A stretch of 64,000 nt of DNA from Bacteroidales bacterium (GTDB lineage: Bacteria; Bacteroidota; Bacteroidia; Bacteroidales; P3): assembly GCA_024400565.1 (NCBI GenBank), contig JAKSMQ010000001.1:28057-92056 (forward strand). Direction: 5' to 3'. The notes beneath the pieces were generated by a model. The model was not told where the DNA came from, searched no databases, and saw nothing but the letters and a program-made list of their open reading frames with translations. A program made the position numbers and the translations under genes. This document shows positions 35,446-44,459 of the stretch, piece after piece (within the stretch, counting starts at the first letter, position 1; every line of letters starts with the position of its first letter).

Positions 35446-35529
35446 TGGGGATTGGGATTGAAGGGTTTTTAGAAAGGCAGAAGCGAGCAGCCATATGCTA
35501 CTCACTTCTAACCTATTATCTGAGAGTTA

Positions 35530-37290
35530 TTATTTCTCTATAGGGCGAACGTCGATCATCAGTTCGTCGAGCTGGGCATCAGAAATGGGACTGGGGCTTC
35601 CGCTCATTACGTCGCGACCTGCATTATTCTTGGGGAATGCGATAAAGTCGCGGATGTTGTCGGCCTTGCCGAAGAGCGAACACAGACGGTCGAAACCATA
35701 TGCCAGACCTGCATGAGGAGGAGCGCCATAGGTGAAGGCATCCATCAGGAAGCCAAACTGGGAAGCAGCCTGCTCGTCGGTAAAGCCCAGCATGTGGAAC
35801 ATCTTGTTCTGGATGTTGCGGTCGTGGATACGGATAGATCCGCCACCCAGCTCGGTACCGTTGAGCACGATATCGTAAGCGTTGGCACGGATCTCGCCCC
35901 AGCGGCTGGGGTCGTCGATAAGAGCCTCATCCTCGGGCTTGGGAGCGGTAAAGGGATGATGCATAGCGTAGAAACGCTGGGTCTCGTCGTCCCACTCAAG
36001 CAAGGGGAAGTCGACCACCCAAAGGGGAGCGAAGACATCAGGATTGCGAAGACCTAACTGGTTACCCATTTCCAGACGCAAAGCGTTGAGCTGGGTACGG
36101 GTCTTCATAGCGGGACCACAAAGGATGAGCATAAGGTCGCCGGGCTTAGCGCCAAACTTGTCAGCAATAGCCTTGAGAGCCTCGGCATCGTAGAACTTGT
36201 CGACAGACGACTTGAAGGTTCCGTCGGCATTATATTTCACATAGACCATTCCGCCTGCGCCTACCTGAGGACGTTTTACGAAATCGGTAAGAGCGTCAAT
36301 CTGCTTGCGGGTGTATTCTGCACAACCCTCGGCGTTGATACCTACTACCAGTTCTGCGCCATCAAAGAGTCCGAAGCCATGGCCTTTTACTACGTCGTTG
36401 AGCTCGACAAACTGCATACCGAAACGGATATCGGGCTTGTCGGAACCATAGAGACGCATGGCATCGTGCCAGGTCATGCGGGGGAACTTGTCGAATTCAA
36501 GACCCAATACCTCCTTGAAGAGATGATTGGTCATACCCTCGAACATGTTGAGTACATCCTCCTGCTCTACGAAAGACATCTCGCAGTCGATCTGGGTAAA
36601 CTCGGGCTGACGGTCGGCACGAAGGTCCTCGTCGCGGAAACAGCGTACAATCTGGAAGTAGCGGTCGATACCGGCAACCATGAGAAGCTGCTTGTATTGC
36701 TGAGGGCTTTGGGGAAGGGCGTAGAACTCGCCAGGATTCATACGTGAAGGAACCACGAAGTCGCGAGCGCCCTCGGGAGTAGACTTGATGAGGAAGGGAG
36801 TCTCTACCTCGAGGAAATTCTGGTTGCTAAGATAGTTGCGAACCAGCATAGCCATACGGCTGCGAAGTTCGAGATTCTTGCGAACGGGGTTACGACGGAT
36901 GTCGAGATAACGGTATTTCATACGCAGGTCGTCGCCGCCGTCGCTATTGTCCTCGATGGTAAAGGGAGGAGTCTTGGCTGCATTAAGAACCTTGAGTTCA
37001 GTTACCTCAATTTCGATTTCTCCGGTAGGAATCTTGGTATTCTTGCTGGAGCGCTCGATAACGGTACCTGTTACCTGGATTACATATTCGCGTCCCAGTT
37101 TGCGAGCCTGTTCGCAAAGAGGAGCGTTGTTTTCCATATTGAAAGCCAGCTGGGTGATGCCATAGCGGTCGCGCAAGTCCACAAAGGTCATGCCGCCGAG
37201 GTCGCGGCTACGCTGTACCCAACCTGCGAGGGTCACTTGCTGACCCTTATTGCTGAGATTTAATTCGCCACAAGTGTTTGTACGATACAT
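35530..37290 (-). CDS. aspS: Aspartyl-tRNA synthetase
   Basis: 586 residues, class II synthetase charging tRNA-Asp. The N-terminal OB-fold anticodon domain ([20 protein letters not shown]) is followed by motif 2 ([20 protein letters not shown]) with the bacterial GAD insertion domain (GMVYVKYN region) and motif 3 (GLAYGFDRL). It lies 31 nt downstream of the EF-hand membrane gene. Confidence 0.98.
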   Translation of the reverse strand: MYRTNTCGELNLSNKGQQVTLAGWVQRSRDLGGMTFVDLRDRYGITQLAFNMENNAPLCEQARKLGREYVIQVTGTVIERSSKNTKIPTGEIEIEVTELKVLNAAKTPPFTIEDNSDGGDDLRMKYRYLDIRRNPVRKNLELRSRMAMLVRNYLSNQNFLEVETPFLIKSTPEGARDFVVPSRMNPGEFYALPQSPQQYKQLLMVAGIDRYFQIVRCFRDEDLRADRQPEFTQIDCEMSFVEQEDVLNMFEGMTNHLFKEVLGLEFDKFPRMTWHDAMRLYGSDKPDIRFGMQFVELNDVVKGHGFGLFDGAELVVGINAEGCAEYTRKQIDALTDFVKRPQVGAGGMVYVKYNADGTFKSSVDKFYDAEALKAIADKFGAKPGDLMLILCGPAMKTRTQLNALRLEMGNQLGLRNPDVFAPLWVVDFPLLEWDDETQRFYAMHHPFTAPKPEDEALIDDPSRWGEIRANAYDIVLNGTELGGGSIRIHDRNIQNKMFHMLGFTDEQAASQFGFLMDAFTYGAPPHAGLAYGFDRLCSLFGKADNIRDFIAFPKNNAGRDVMSGSPSPISDAQLDELMIDVRPIEK

Positions 37291-37321
37291 TATTATTCAG
37301 TATTTTTAGTTTCAATTAAGT

Positions 37322-39820
37322 TTATTGGGCAGCAGGTGCTTCGGGAGCGGCCTCTGCAGGGGTTTCAACAGGTTTCTTTACGAAGTAACCCGTAATGGTA
37401 GTATCCTGAGTAAGTCTTACACGACGTTCCATTACGATAGAATCGCGAGTTCCATCGGCACTCTTGTTGGTCAAATCGCTCCAACCCTTGAACTCGTATT
37501 CCATAGGATTGAATTCAGGCTTGATGACATAGGACTTGAGATCTCTGAGTTTCTCGCCGCCGCCCTTAATGGAGCATTCCTCCGTGTTGGAAATCACTTC
37601 AAGTTTGCAATATTTGGTATAGGGACCAAAATGCATGCTGAACATAATTACCCAGATTGCAGCAACGATTAACACGATGGTAACAACCCAACGCAGAGCC
37701 TTTTTCCACCAGGGAGTGTAGTCCATATAAGGATCCTTGGCGCCCTTGAGGTCTACCTTAGGATATTTGGCGAGGCTGGTCATGGTCTGACCAAAGAGGA
37801 TATTGACGATAACCTTGCTGTTGATTGCCCAGCCATTGGCGTTGAGGATAGGTCCGAGGTTACGCTTGCGCAACTTGGTCCATGCAATAAATACGGAAGG
37901 GCCAGAGGTACCGACAGCCAGAACAGCAAGCAGGATAAGAACATTGTACCAGGGGTCGATAATCTGCATAACGGCGCTACCGATCATACCTAAAGCCATA
38001 CCTATGGCAGCAAAGATACCGGCAAACTTAGCAATATCAAATTGAGGAACGGCTGGAGTAGCTGGCTTGGGAGCTGCAGCCTGGGGATCCTGCTGTTTGG
38101 CCGCATTCATATTAGCCTGAGTACTGGCGAGAGCGCTATCGGTCTTGGCCGTAAGATTCTGCATCGACTTGGCTTCTTTCTCTGCAGCCGATTTGTTTAC
38201 CTTGTCGGTAATGAAACGTCCCAGTTTCTTGTAGGGGCTGAAGAAAGCCTGGCGGATAGAAATGGGGTTGTCCACAATCTTGGTTACTACAGCATCCCAG
38301 TCCTGACCGCTACGGTCGTAGAAGATGGCATTCTTGCCCACGCGCATATTGTCGACATCGCCGTCGGTAAGGACAGCCACGATATTCATGGTCTTGTTCA
38401 ATACCTTGCTGGTACAGGTACAATAGATGAGATACATGCCGCTGAGACCTGCCATCTCGGTATGTTTTACCATATCCTCCACACGGATACAGAGATCCAG
38501 ACAACGCTGGTCGATAAAGAGCTTACCGCATTGGAAGATGGCCTCGCTATTGGGACGGTGGCTGTAGAAATCGGAGAAGGTCACATAGTTGCGGAGCAGC
38601 TGGAAGAAGTCGCGCTTCAGATAGAGCAGTTTGTCAACTTCGCCAATAGCATTCACTTCATCTGCAACAGCATTATCCTGGTCGATAAGAGCCTGAAGGT
38701 CGGCCTGACGGTTGTCTGCCACAATCTTGTCGACAGCCTCGATACCCAGTTCTTCTACCTCTACGCCGGCCTTGGCAGCCTTCCATGCTTCGTAGGCATC
38801 AAACTTGGCCACAACTTCTTTCCATTCCTTCTCGGTAAAGGACTCTTTGCCTTCAAATACCTTGTCCAGCACCTGGGCCTTAAGAGAATCCCAGGCATCC
38901 CGCCATGCGGGGTTCACCTGACCGTTCAGGGCCATAGTGCAGTCCTTGGTAGGACGGGCCAGAGGATAAGAGGCAATCTCGTCGGCACAGGCCGAGAGGT
39001 CGCTTCCGCTGATAGCTTCAACCTTGGCCACCTGCACGTCGAGGGCGGCTGCCGTTTCTTCGTCGAAAGCAATCAGTTTGCAACGCATAAAGTAGTCTGC
39101 CACCTTAGCCTTGATGGCATTGAGAGCATTACAGGCTGCATCGGTATCGTCGCCGAAGGGAGTATTCTCCTCGTTGGAAGCATGCACCCATTCGGCATAC
39201 TCGGTACAGGCTTTATAGAAGGCTTCAAGCTTCTCCTGATTGATACCCTTTTCGCCAGAGCGGTCATCTACATCGCCCATTCTCTCCATGATCTTGGCGA
39301 TGATATCTTTCAGCTCTTCGTCATCAGTAGATGCCGGGGTGATAATGCCGTCGCCGTTGAAACGGGTCTTGGCAAAAATAGCCAGACTGTCGCTAGTGTC
39401 GGCAATAGTAATCTTTTCTTCTTCCTTGCCGAGCGATTCAAGAATCTGGCGGGCAATATTCATCAGTCTCTTGCCGTCGTCGGTATCGGAGAAATCTGAC
39501 AGATTAAGGCCGTCGCCACCTTCAATAACAAGCTGAGGGTCGCGAAGAATCTGGCAGAGCCATTGCGAAGCGCTTACCACCTCGTTAACTCGGATTTTGC
39601 CGTCATTGTCCTGGTCCATAAGCGTAAGGGTACGCTCGCAGAATTCCAGTCCCTTAGTGGGGCAGCTCAATACTGTCCACAGCTTCTGGTCCAGTTCTCC
39701 GAGGTGACGCAAATCTTCGCCCGACTCTATATTCACTCTCATCACACCTCCCACCGAAGAGAAGCTCCAATTGTATGAATTCTTGTTAAAGGGAATCAAA
39801 TTCGACAGCTTATTTTTCAT
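37322..39820 (-). CDS. Large EF-hand membrane protein of unknown function
   Basis: 832 residues from the ATG at 39820; the frame opens at 39877, but that extension overlaps a perfect -7 box. Near the N-terminus is an EF-hand-like loop DQDNDGKIRVNE and other Asp-rich stretches (NGDGIITPAS). A long helical region follows, then an Ala/Pro/Gln linker, two hydrophobic segments (FAGIFAAIGMALGMIGSAVM and a following LILLAVLAVG helix), a third membrane helix (WVVTIVLIVAAIWVIMFSMH) and a beta-rich tail ending in Pro/Ala/Glu. No enzyme motif is recognised. Similar unnamed proteins occur in Bacteroidales. It precedes aspS and probably shares its transcript. Confidence 0.8.
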   Translation of the reverse strand: MKNKLSNLIPFNKNSYNWSFSSVGGVMRVNIESGEDLRHLGELDQKLWTVLSCPTKGLEFCERTLTLMDQDNDGKIRVNEVVSASQWLCQILRDPQLVIEGGDGLNLSDFSDTDDGKRLMNIARQILESLGKEEEKITIADTSDSLAIFAKTRFNGDGIITPASTDDEELKDIIAKIMERMGDVDDRSGEKGINQEKLEAFYKACTEYAEWVHASNEENTPFGDDTDAACNALNAIKAKVADYFMRCKLIAFDEETAAALDVQVAKVEAISGSDLSACADEIASYPLARPTKDCTMALNGQVNPAWRDAWDSLKAQVLDKVFEGKESFTEKEWKEVVAKFDAYEAWKAAKAGVEVEELGIEAVDKIVADNRQADLQALIDQDNAVADEVNAIGEVDKLLYLKRDFFQLLRNYVTFSDFYSHRPNSEAIFQCGKLFIDQRCLDLCIRVEDMVKHTEMAGLSGMYLIYCTCTSKVLNKTMNIVAVLTDGDVDNMRVGKNAIFYDRSGQDWDAVVTKIVDNPISIRQAFFSPYKKLGRFITDKVNKSAAEKEAKSMQNLTAKTDSALASTQANMNAAKQQDPQAAAPKPATPAVPQFDIAKFAGIFAAIGMALGMIGSAVMQIIDPWYNVLILLAVLAVGTSGPSVFIAWTKLRKRNLGPILNANGWAINSKVIVNILFGQTMTSLAKYPKVDLKGAKDPYMDYTPWWKKALRWVVTIVLIVAAIWVIMFSMHFGPYTKYCKLEVISNTEECSIKGGGEKLRDLKSYVIKPEFNPMEYEFKGWSDLTNKSADGTRDSIVMERRVRLTQDTTITGYFVKKPVETPAEAAPEAPAAQ

Positions 39821-39866
39821 AGAAAGACAAATACTTATGTTATATACATTAATTAAATACAAAATG

Positions 39867-39874
39867 CAAAGATA
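39867..39874 (-). promoter_or_regulatory. Promoter -7 box (TATCTTTG) of the EF-hand gene / aspS operon
   Basis: Exact TAnnTTTG match on the minus strand, 46 nt before the ATG at 39820. It excludes the longer start. Confidence 0.7.
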
Positions 39875-39970
39875 CAAAAATCTTTGAATATGGAAAGAAA
39901 AAAAAGATTATTTCCCCAGACAAACTATCGATAGCCGTCCATAACCTTTACGCTATGAACTATAAAACAG

Positions 39971-40001
39971 AATAGCCCGGATGTTATTAATCCAGGCTAT
40001 T
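39971..40001 (-). terminator. Terminator of the TM2 gene
   Basis: AATAGCCTGGAT / ATCCGGGCTATT on the minus strand, a 12-bp stem with one mismatch, followed by CTGTTTTA. Confidence 0.7.
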
Positions 40002-40030
40002 AATCAGGAAAGTATGTTTAACTTTCTCTC

Positions 40031-40420
40031 TTAGAAAAGAGGGAAGTCCTTAGGCGTATTGACATATTTCTCCATAAACTCCTCTTGAGTACCACAAAGC
40101 ATGATGATACCCTGGATAAAGAAAAGAACATCCAGAATAACAGCCCCGACGAAGCAGGTAAGAACAGAAATAAGGATACAGATTACTCCAGCCTTGTTCT
40201 TACCGATGTAAAAATACTGAATACCAAGGGTTCCGAGAAATAGAGCAAGAAGGGCTGCTGCAACTCTGTCCTTGGGATTATGGTCATAATATGGTTGCCG
40301 ATAGCTGTTGGGCTGAGGTCTTGAATATTCAGCCTGGCTTCGAGGAGCAGGGGTTCCGCATTTTGAACAAAAAGAAGCGCTATCGTCCATCTGAGCGCCA
40401 CAGGAAGAGCAATATTTCAT
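40031..40420 (-). CDS. Zinc-ribbon plus TM2-domain protein
   Basis: 129 residues. The N-terminal zinc ribbon (CSSCGAQ, then FCSKCGTP) supplies four cysteines. A Pro/Tyr-rich linker leads to a TM2 domain: basic DRVAAALLALFLGTLGIQYF, YIGKNKAGV, then a second hydrophobic helix with an Asp (VILDVLFF). Such proteins are small inner-membrane proteins of unknown role. Confidence 0.9.
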   Translation of the reverse strand: MKYCSSCGAQMDDSASFCSKCGTPAPRSQAEYSRPQPNSYRQPYYDHNPKDRVAAALLALFLGTLGIQYFYIGKNKAGVICILISVLTCFVGAVILDVLFFIQGIIMLCGTQEEFMEKYVNTPKDFPLF

Positions 40421-40512
40421 AATCGTATCGAATTTATTATATCGGTTAATCGCATGACAGACAGATAGAAATATTGATATTTCCCCATGTCTGCCAGGAA
40501 TGTTTCCGAATG

Positions 40513-40520
40513 CAAATATA
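40513..40520 (-). promoter_or_regulatory. Promoter -7 box (TATATTTG) of the TM2 gene
   Basis: Exact TAnnTTTG match on the minus strand, 92 nt upstream of the ATG. Confidence 0.6.
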
Positions 40521-40615
40521 CAAAAAAAATCAATAATCAGGGCCCTGACTCACACTTTTTCCTGAAAAGCTTAAATCATAAACAAAAAAAAGGATTTTCC
40601 TCATATTACCATTTC

Positions 40616-40623
40616 TACCTTTG
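40616..40623 (+). promoter_or_regulatory. Promoter -7 box (TACCTTTG) of the M64 peptidase gene
   Basis: Exact TAnnTTTG match 82 nt upstream of the ATG at 40706. Confidence 0.55.
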
Positions 40624-40705
40624 AGGAAACCCACGGGTTTCATTTCATACATACAATATTTTTGAGTTTTCTCCGTTATTCAATTATCGTTTATAACAAA
40701 AAACC

Positions 40706-42007
40706 ATGAAGAACATTTGCATTCTTATCCTCGCCCTTATTGCTTTTTCCTTGCCCTCTTCGGCCCAAGAACTCAAGCAACCCGACTTCGACCAATACTT
40801 TACCGACAATACTCTTCGTATCAACTATATACGCGAAGGAAACCGCAAAACCGAACGTGCCTATCTCGCCCCTAAGGAGGCCTATTCTGCAAAAAAAGGA
40901 TGGGCTGGTTCCAGGACCATTCTGCTCGACCCTATCGACAACGGAGACTACCGTATCTGGGTAGAGGATGCGGCTACGAATACCCCTATCTATTCCCGTA
41001 CCTTCCACAATCTCTTCCGCGAGTATAGAGACACTCCTGCAGGAGCAGACTCCATAGCTCAGTTCCAGGAAGTTGCCAACATTCCTATGCCCAAGAACGC
41101 GGTCAACATTTACATTCAGGTCCGCGACAACAAGTTGCAATTCCACAACGAGACAAAGTTCGCTTTTAACCCCAAAACGGACAAGGCACCTGTACGGAAA
41201 AGCGTCAAACCCATCCAGTTACAATACAAGGGCTCGTCGGACAAGAAGATAGATGTAGCCATTGTTGCCGAAGGCTACGGCAAGAAAGACAAAGAGAAGA
41301 TGATGCGCGACTTTGAGAAATTTACCGAATACCTGTTTGACGCAGAACCCTTTACAAGCCGCCGCGACGACTTCAACGTGTGGGGTGTAGGCTATTTGGC
41401 CGACCAGAGCGGAGTTACAAATCCCGGCAAGAAAATCAAGGTAAACAGCGCTGTAGGAGCCAGTTATTACACTTTCGGAAGCGACCGCTACCTGATGACC
41501 TCTCAGATTTTCAAACTCCACGACCTTCTCGCCTCTACCCCCGTCGACCACATTATCATTATGGTCAACAGCGAGGTCTATGGTGGAGGAGCCATCTACA
41601 ACTTCTACGCAGTCAGCGCCGTACTCGATATGGCCCGCAATATTCTTCCCCACGAGCTGGGACATTCCATCGGAGGACTTGCCGACGAATATGTCGACGT
41701 CAACCTTCCCTATAACGGCATGCACAAGGAGGAATTCGAACCCATCGAACCCAACATTACCAGCCTGGTCGATTTCGACCGCAAATGGAAAGACATGCTC
41801 CCCGAAAACACACCCATTCCCACTCCCCCATGCAAGCTCGAACACCGGATGGACAACTGCGGGCAACTGGGTGTTTATGAGGGTGCCGGATACAAGCCCA
41901 AAGGACTCTACCGTCCTGTCATGAATTGCATGATGAACTATTATGCTCCCTTCTGCCCCGTATGTACACGGGCGTTGAACCAGATGTTCGACCTCTACAC
42001 CCATTAA
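40706..42007 (+). CDS. Exported M64-family metallopeptidase
   Basis: 433 residues. The signal peptide ends at SSAQ (residue 21). An N-terminal beta domain of about 150 residues precedes the catalytic domain. The zinc motif is HELGHSIGGLADEY (His316, Glu317, His320, with Asp327/Glu328 as the likely third-ligand region), typical of the M64 family named after a Clostridium IgA protease. VAIVAEGY (186-191) is also a family mark. No T9SS tail is seen, so it is periplasmic or exported another way. The substrate is unknown; IgA cleavage should not be assumed. Confidence 0.9.
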   Translation: MKNICILILALIAFSLPSSAQELKQPDFDQYFTDNTLRINYIREGNRKTERAYLAPKEAYSAKKGWAGSRTILLDPIDNGDYRIWVEDAATNTPIYSRTFHNLFREYRDTPAGADSIAQFQEVANIPMPKNAVNIYIQVRDNKLQFHNETKFAFNPKTDKAPVRKSVKPIQLQYKGSSDKKIDVAIVAEGYGKKDKEKMMRDFEKFTEYLFDAEPFTSRRDDFNVWGVGYLADQSGVTNPGKKIKVNSAVGASYYTFGSDRYLMTSQIFKLHDLLASTPVDHIIIMVNSEVYGGGAIYNFYAVSAVLDMARNILPHELGHSIGGLADEYVDVNLPYNGMHKEEFEPIEPNITSLVDFDRKWKDMLPENTPIPTPPCKLEHRMDNCGQLGVYEGAGYKPKGLYRPVMNCMMNYYAPFCPVCTRALNQMFDLYTH

Positions 42008-42118
42008 CAGCTCGTTAAGACATCTGCCTTATAAAACAAACCGATCCCCGATTTACGAAACCTGCTCCCGAAACTGCAGGAGATTATTCCTTGCATTCTC
42101 TTCCGGGAGAAAATCTCC

Positions 42119-42249
42119 AGACAGCACATAGGCAGCATATAGACAGCACTTAGCGTCCACTTAGCGTCCACCTAGGGTCGGGGTAGCGTCCACATTGCCT
42201 CGCAAAAAACGTTCAAAACAGGACGCAATGTGCTGCCTAAGACGAGTCT
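42119..42249. repeat. Inverted array B of 11-nt units
   Basis: Seven left units in unbroken 11-nt register from 42119: AGACAGCACAT, AGGCAGCATAT, AGACAGCACTT, AGCGTCCACTT, AGCGTCCACCT, AGGGTCGGGGT, AGCGTCCACAT. A 21-nt core (42196-42216) follows. The right arm has AACAGGACGCA (42217), ATGTGCTGCCT (42228) and AAGACGAGTCT (42239), reverse complements of such units. It fills the 350-bp gap between the M64 gene and the beta-helix lipoprotein gene; nothing else is visible there. Confidence 0.8.
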
Positions 42250-42357
42250 ACCTGCTGAGAAGGCTAGGAGAATCCGAGTACCGAACATCTTAAAAACTCA
42301 AAAAAAACGATAGTCATACAATAATAAATATAGAGGTTCGTTATTATATAATTATTA

Positions 42358-43821
42358 TTGAAAAAGACAGACGTGAAATATTTCAAGATACTGGCCAGCA
42401 TCGCCCTCCTTCTCATACTGATGCCCATGCTCACCACCTCCTGCGTAAAGGAAGAGGAATGGCTATGCGACGATGCCAGACTTGATTTCTCGTGCGACAC
42501 CGTGGCCTTCGATACCGTCTTCGTTACGATGGGTACTACCACAAAGCAACTCAAAGTCTACAACAACAACGAGCAGCCCGTACGCATCAGCTCGGTCACT
42601 CTGCAAGGAGGCAAGCTCTCGCGGTTCCGCCTCAATGTCGACGGAGACACCTCTCTGGTTGTACGCAATATAGAGATTGCCGCCCACGACAGCATCTTTA
42701 TCTTTGTCCAGGCCAACATCAATCCCAACTCGTCGGCAGAACCTTTCCTTGTCGAAGACGCCATCCAATTCAACTTTGAGGAATCGCAGAAACAGATTCC
42801 CCTTACAGCCTATGGCCGGAATGCCGTCTATCATGTAGCCAAACCGGGCAACTGGACCAGTATTATCGACTGCGACAACTGGGACCACTCGCTTCCGCAT
42901 GTCATTCTGGGTTATGCCGCCGTTGACTCTTTGTGTACCCTCAACCTGATGGCCGGCGACAAGATCTATTTCGGCAACGACGCCATACTCCTCGTTTACA
43001 ACGGGGCCACGCTAAAGGTACAGGGCTCGCACGACAATCCCGTGCTTTTCACCTCGTTACGCCACGACGGATGGTACGACACGCTCCCAGGCCAATGGGG
43101 CTACATCTGGCTCTATCAGGGCAGCCGCAACAACGAGATAGACTGGGCCGTTATCGAGAACGGAACCATCGGACTGGTGGTAGACACCCTGGCCAACAGC
43201 AACCCTACTCTTACCATACGCAACAGCCGCATCCTCAACCAGTCGCGTGCCGGACTTCTCGGACAGGGTTCGTACATAGAGGGCGACAACCTTTTGATAA
43301 CCAATTGCGGACAGGCCACCCTTGCGCTCCAATACGGAGGACGCTACCGGTTCCGCAACTCAACCTTTGCCGACTACTGGCCTTATAGCGGCAACCGTCG
43401 CAAGAATCCCAGCGTGATCCTCAACAATCTATACGTCAACGGAGAGACCGGGAATGCCTATCCCCGTCCTCTCGAGCAGGCCTATTTCGACAACTGCATC
43501 ATCTGCGGAAACTATGGCAGCAGCAATGGAGAAAACGGAGAGGTATTGCTCGACATCGACCCCTCAACAGGCCACAACATCAAGTTCCGCAACTGTATGG
43601 TAAAATCGAGCCAGATTGACGAATATTGCCAGGATTGCATTCCCTTTGCCAATCCCCAATTTGATACAGCTTCCAATCTTCGCTATCATCCCTCGGCCAA
43701 CTCTCCATTTGTCGGCCAGGGAAATAGCGCTTACATAACACTCCCCAACGACCTCGACAATACTCCCCGAAGCATGCCTCCGACCATAGGAGCCTTCGAA
43801 CTGAAAGGAAACAAAAGATAA
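42358..43821 (+). CDS. Beta-helix lipoprotein of unknown function
   Basis: 487 residues with a lipoprotein signal (LTTSC, Cys29 from this start). An Ig-like N-terminal part (about 35-150) is followed by a right-handed parallel beta-helix (about 160-440) with repeated short strands, for example PTLTIRNSRILNQSRAG and IEGDNLLITNCGQATL, and an end resembling pectate-lyase-like folds (DNTPRSMPPTIGAFE). No catalytic residues can be assigned. There is no ATG at the 5' end; the start is TTG at 42358 or GTG at 42373, and the GTG gives a compact MKYFKILAS signal peptide. It lies 48 nt upstream of ruvA and sprA. Confidence 0.8.
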   Translation: MKKTDVKYFKILASIALLLILMPMLTTSCVKEEEWLCDDARLDFSCDTVAFDTVFVTMGTTTKQLKVYNNNEQPVRISSVTLQGGKLSRFRLNVDGDTSLVVRNIEIAAHDSIFIFVQANINPNSSAEPFLVEDAIQFNFEESQKQIPLTAYGRNAVYHVAKPGNWTSIIDCDNWDHSLPHVILGYAAVDSLCTLNLMAGDKIYFGNDAILLVYNGATLKVQGSHDNPVLFTSLRHDGWYDTLPGQWGYIWLYQGSRNNEIDWAVIENGTIGLVVDTLANSNPTLTIRNSRILNQSRAGLLGQGSYIEGDNLLITNCGQATLALQYGGRYRFRNSTFADYWPYSGNRRKNPSVILNNLYVNGETGNAYPRPLEQAYFDNCIICGNYGSSNGENGEVLLDIDPSTGHNIKFRNCMVKSSQIDEYCQDCIPFANPQFDTASNLRYHPSANSPFVGQGNSAYITLPNDLDNTPRSMPPTIGAFELKGNKR

Positions 43822-43869
43822 GACCAGGGAATAACTTCAAAGAAAACCACCTAAGACACCAGACAGCCC

Positions 43870-44451
43870 ATGTACGAATATTTATCAGGAAAGCTTGCCG
43901 AAATAACCCCCTCGTTTGCCGTAATAGATTGTGGCGGAGTGGGCTATATGGTCGAGATTACCGTCAACACCTATACCCAGATCAAAGACCGCGACAACGT
44001 GAAGCTCTATGTCCATTATGTGGTTCGTGAGGATGCCCATCTTCTGTTCGGATTCTACGAGATTGCCGAGCGCGAAATGTTCCGTATGCTTATCAGCATC
44101 AGTGGAGTAGGAGTCAATACAGCCCGCGTGATGCTTTCCACCCTGACCGTAGACGAGCTCAAGGAGGCCGTCGCCACCAAGAACGTAAAGAAGGTACAGT
44201 CTGTAAAGGGAATCGGAGCCAAAGGTGCCCAACGCATCATTCTCGAGATGCAGGATAAGATAGGAAAGGTCTCCGACAACGCTATCTCGTCTATGTTCGA
44301 GACCAATCAGAATCTCGAAGAGGCTCTTGCCGCCTTGGTTATGCTTGGATTCCAGAAAGCCGCAGCCGACAAGGTGCTTCAGGCCGTCAACAAGAAACAG
44401 CCCGGACTTTCTGTCGAAGAACTCATAAAGGAAGGTCTTAAAGCACTATAA
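43870..44451 (+). CDS. ruvA: Holliday junction DNA helicase subunit RuvA
   Basis: 193 residues. RuvA holds the four-way junction flat while RuvB drives branch migration. The OB-fold N-terminus (YEYLSGKLAEITPSFAVIDC), two helix-hairpin-helix motifs (ISISGVGVNTARVML and VKGIGAKGAQRIILEM) and the C-terminal domain III that contacts RuvB are present. The stop is 8 nt before sprA, an adjacency common in Bacteroidota. Confidence 0.97.
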   Translation: MYEYLSGKLAEITPSFAVIDCGGVGYMVEITVNTYTQIKDRDNVKLYVHYVVREDAHLLFGFYEIAEREMFRMLISISGVGVNTARVMLSTLTVDELKEAVATKNVKKVQSVKGIGAKGAQRIILEMQDKIGKVSDNAISSMFETNQNLEEALAALVMLGFQKAAADKVLQAVNKKQPGLSVEELIKEGLKAL

Positions 44452-44459
44452 TACCCATA

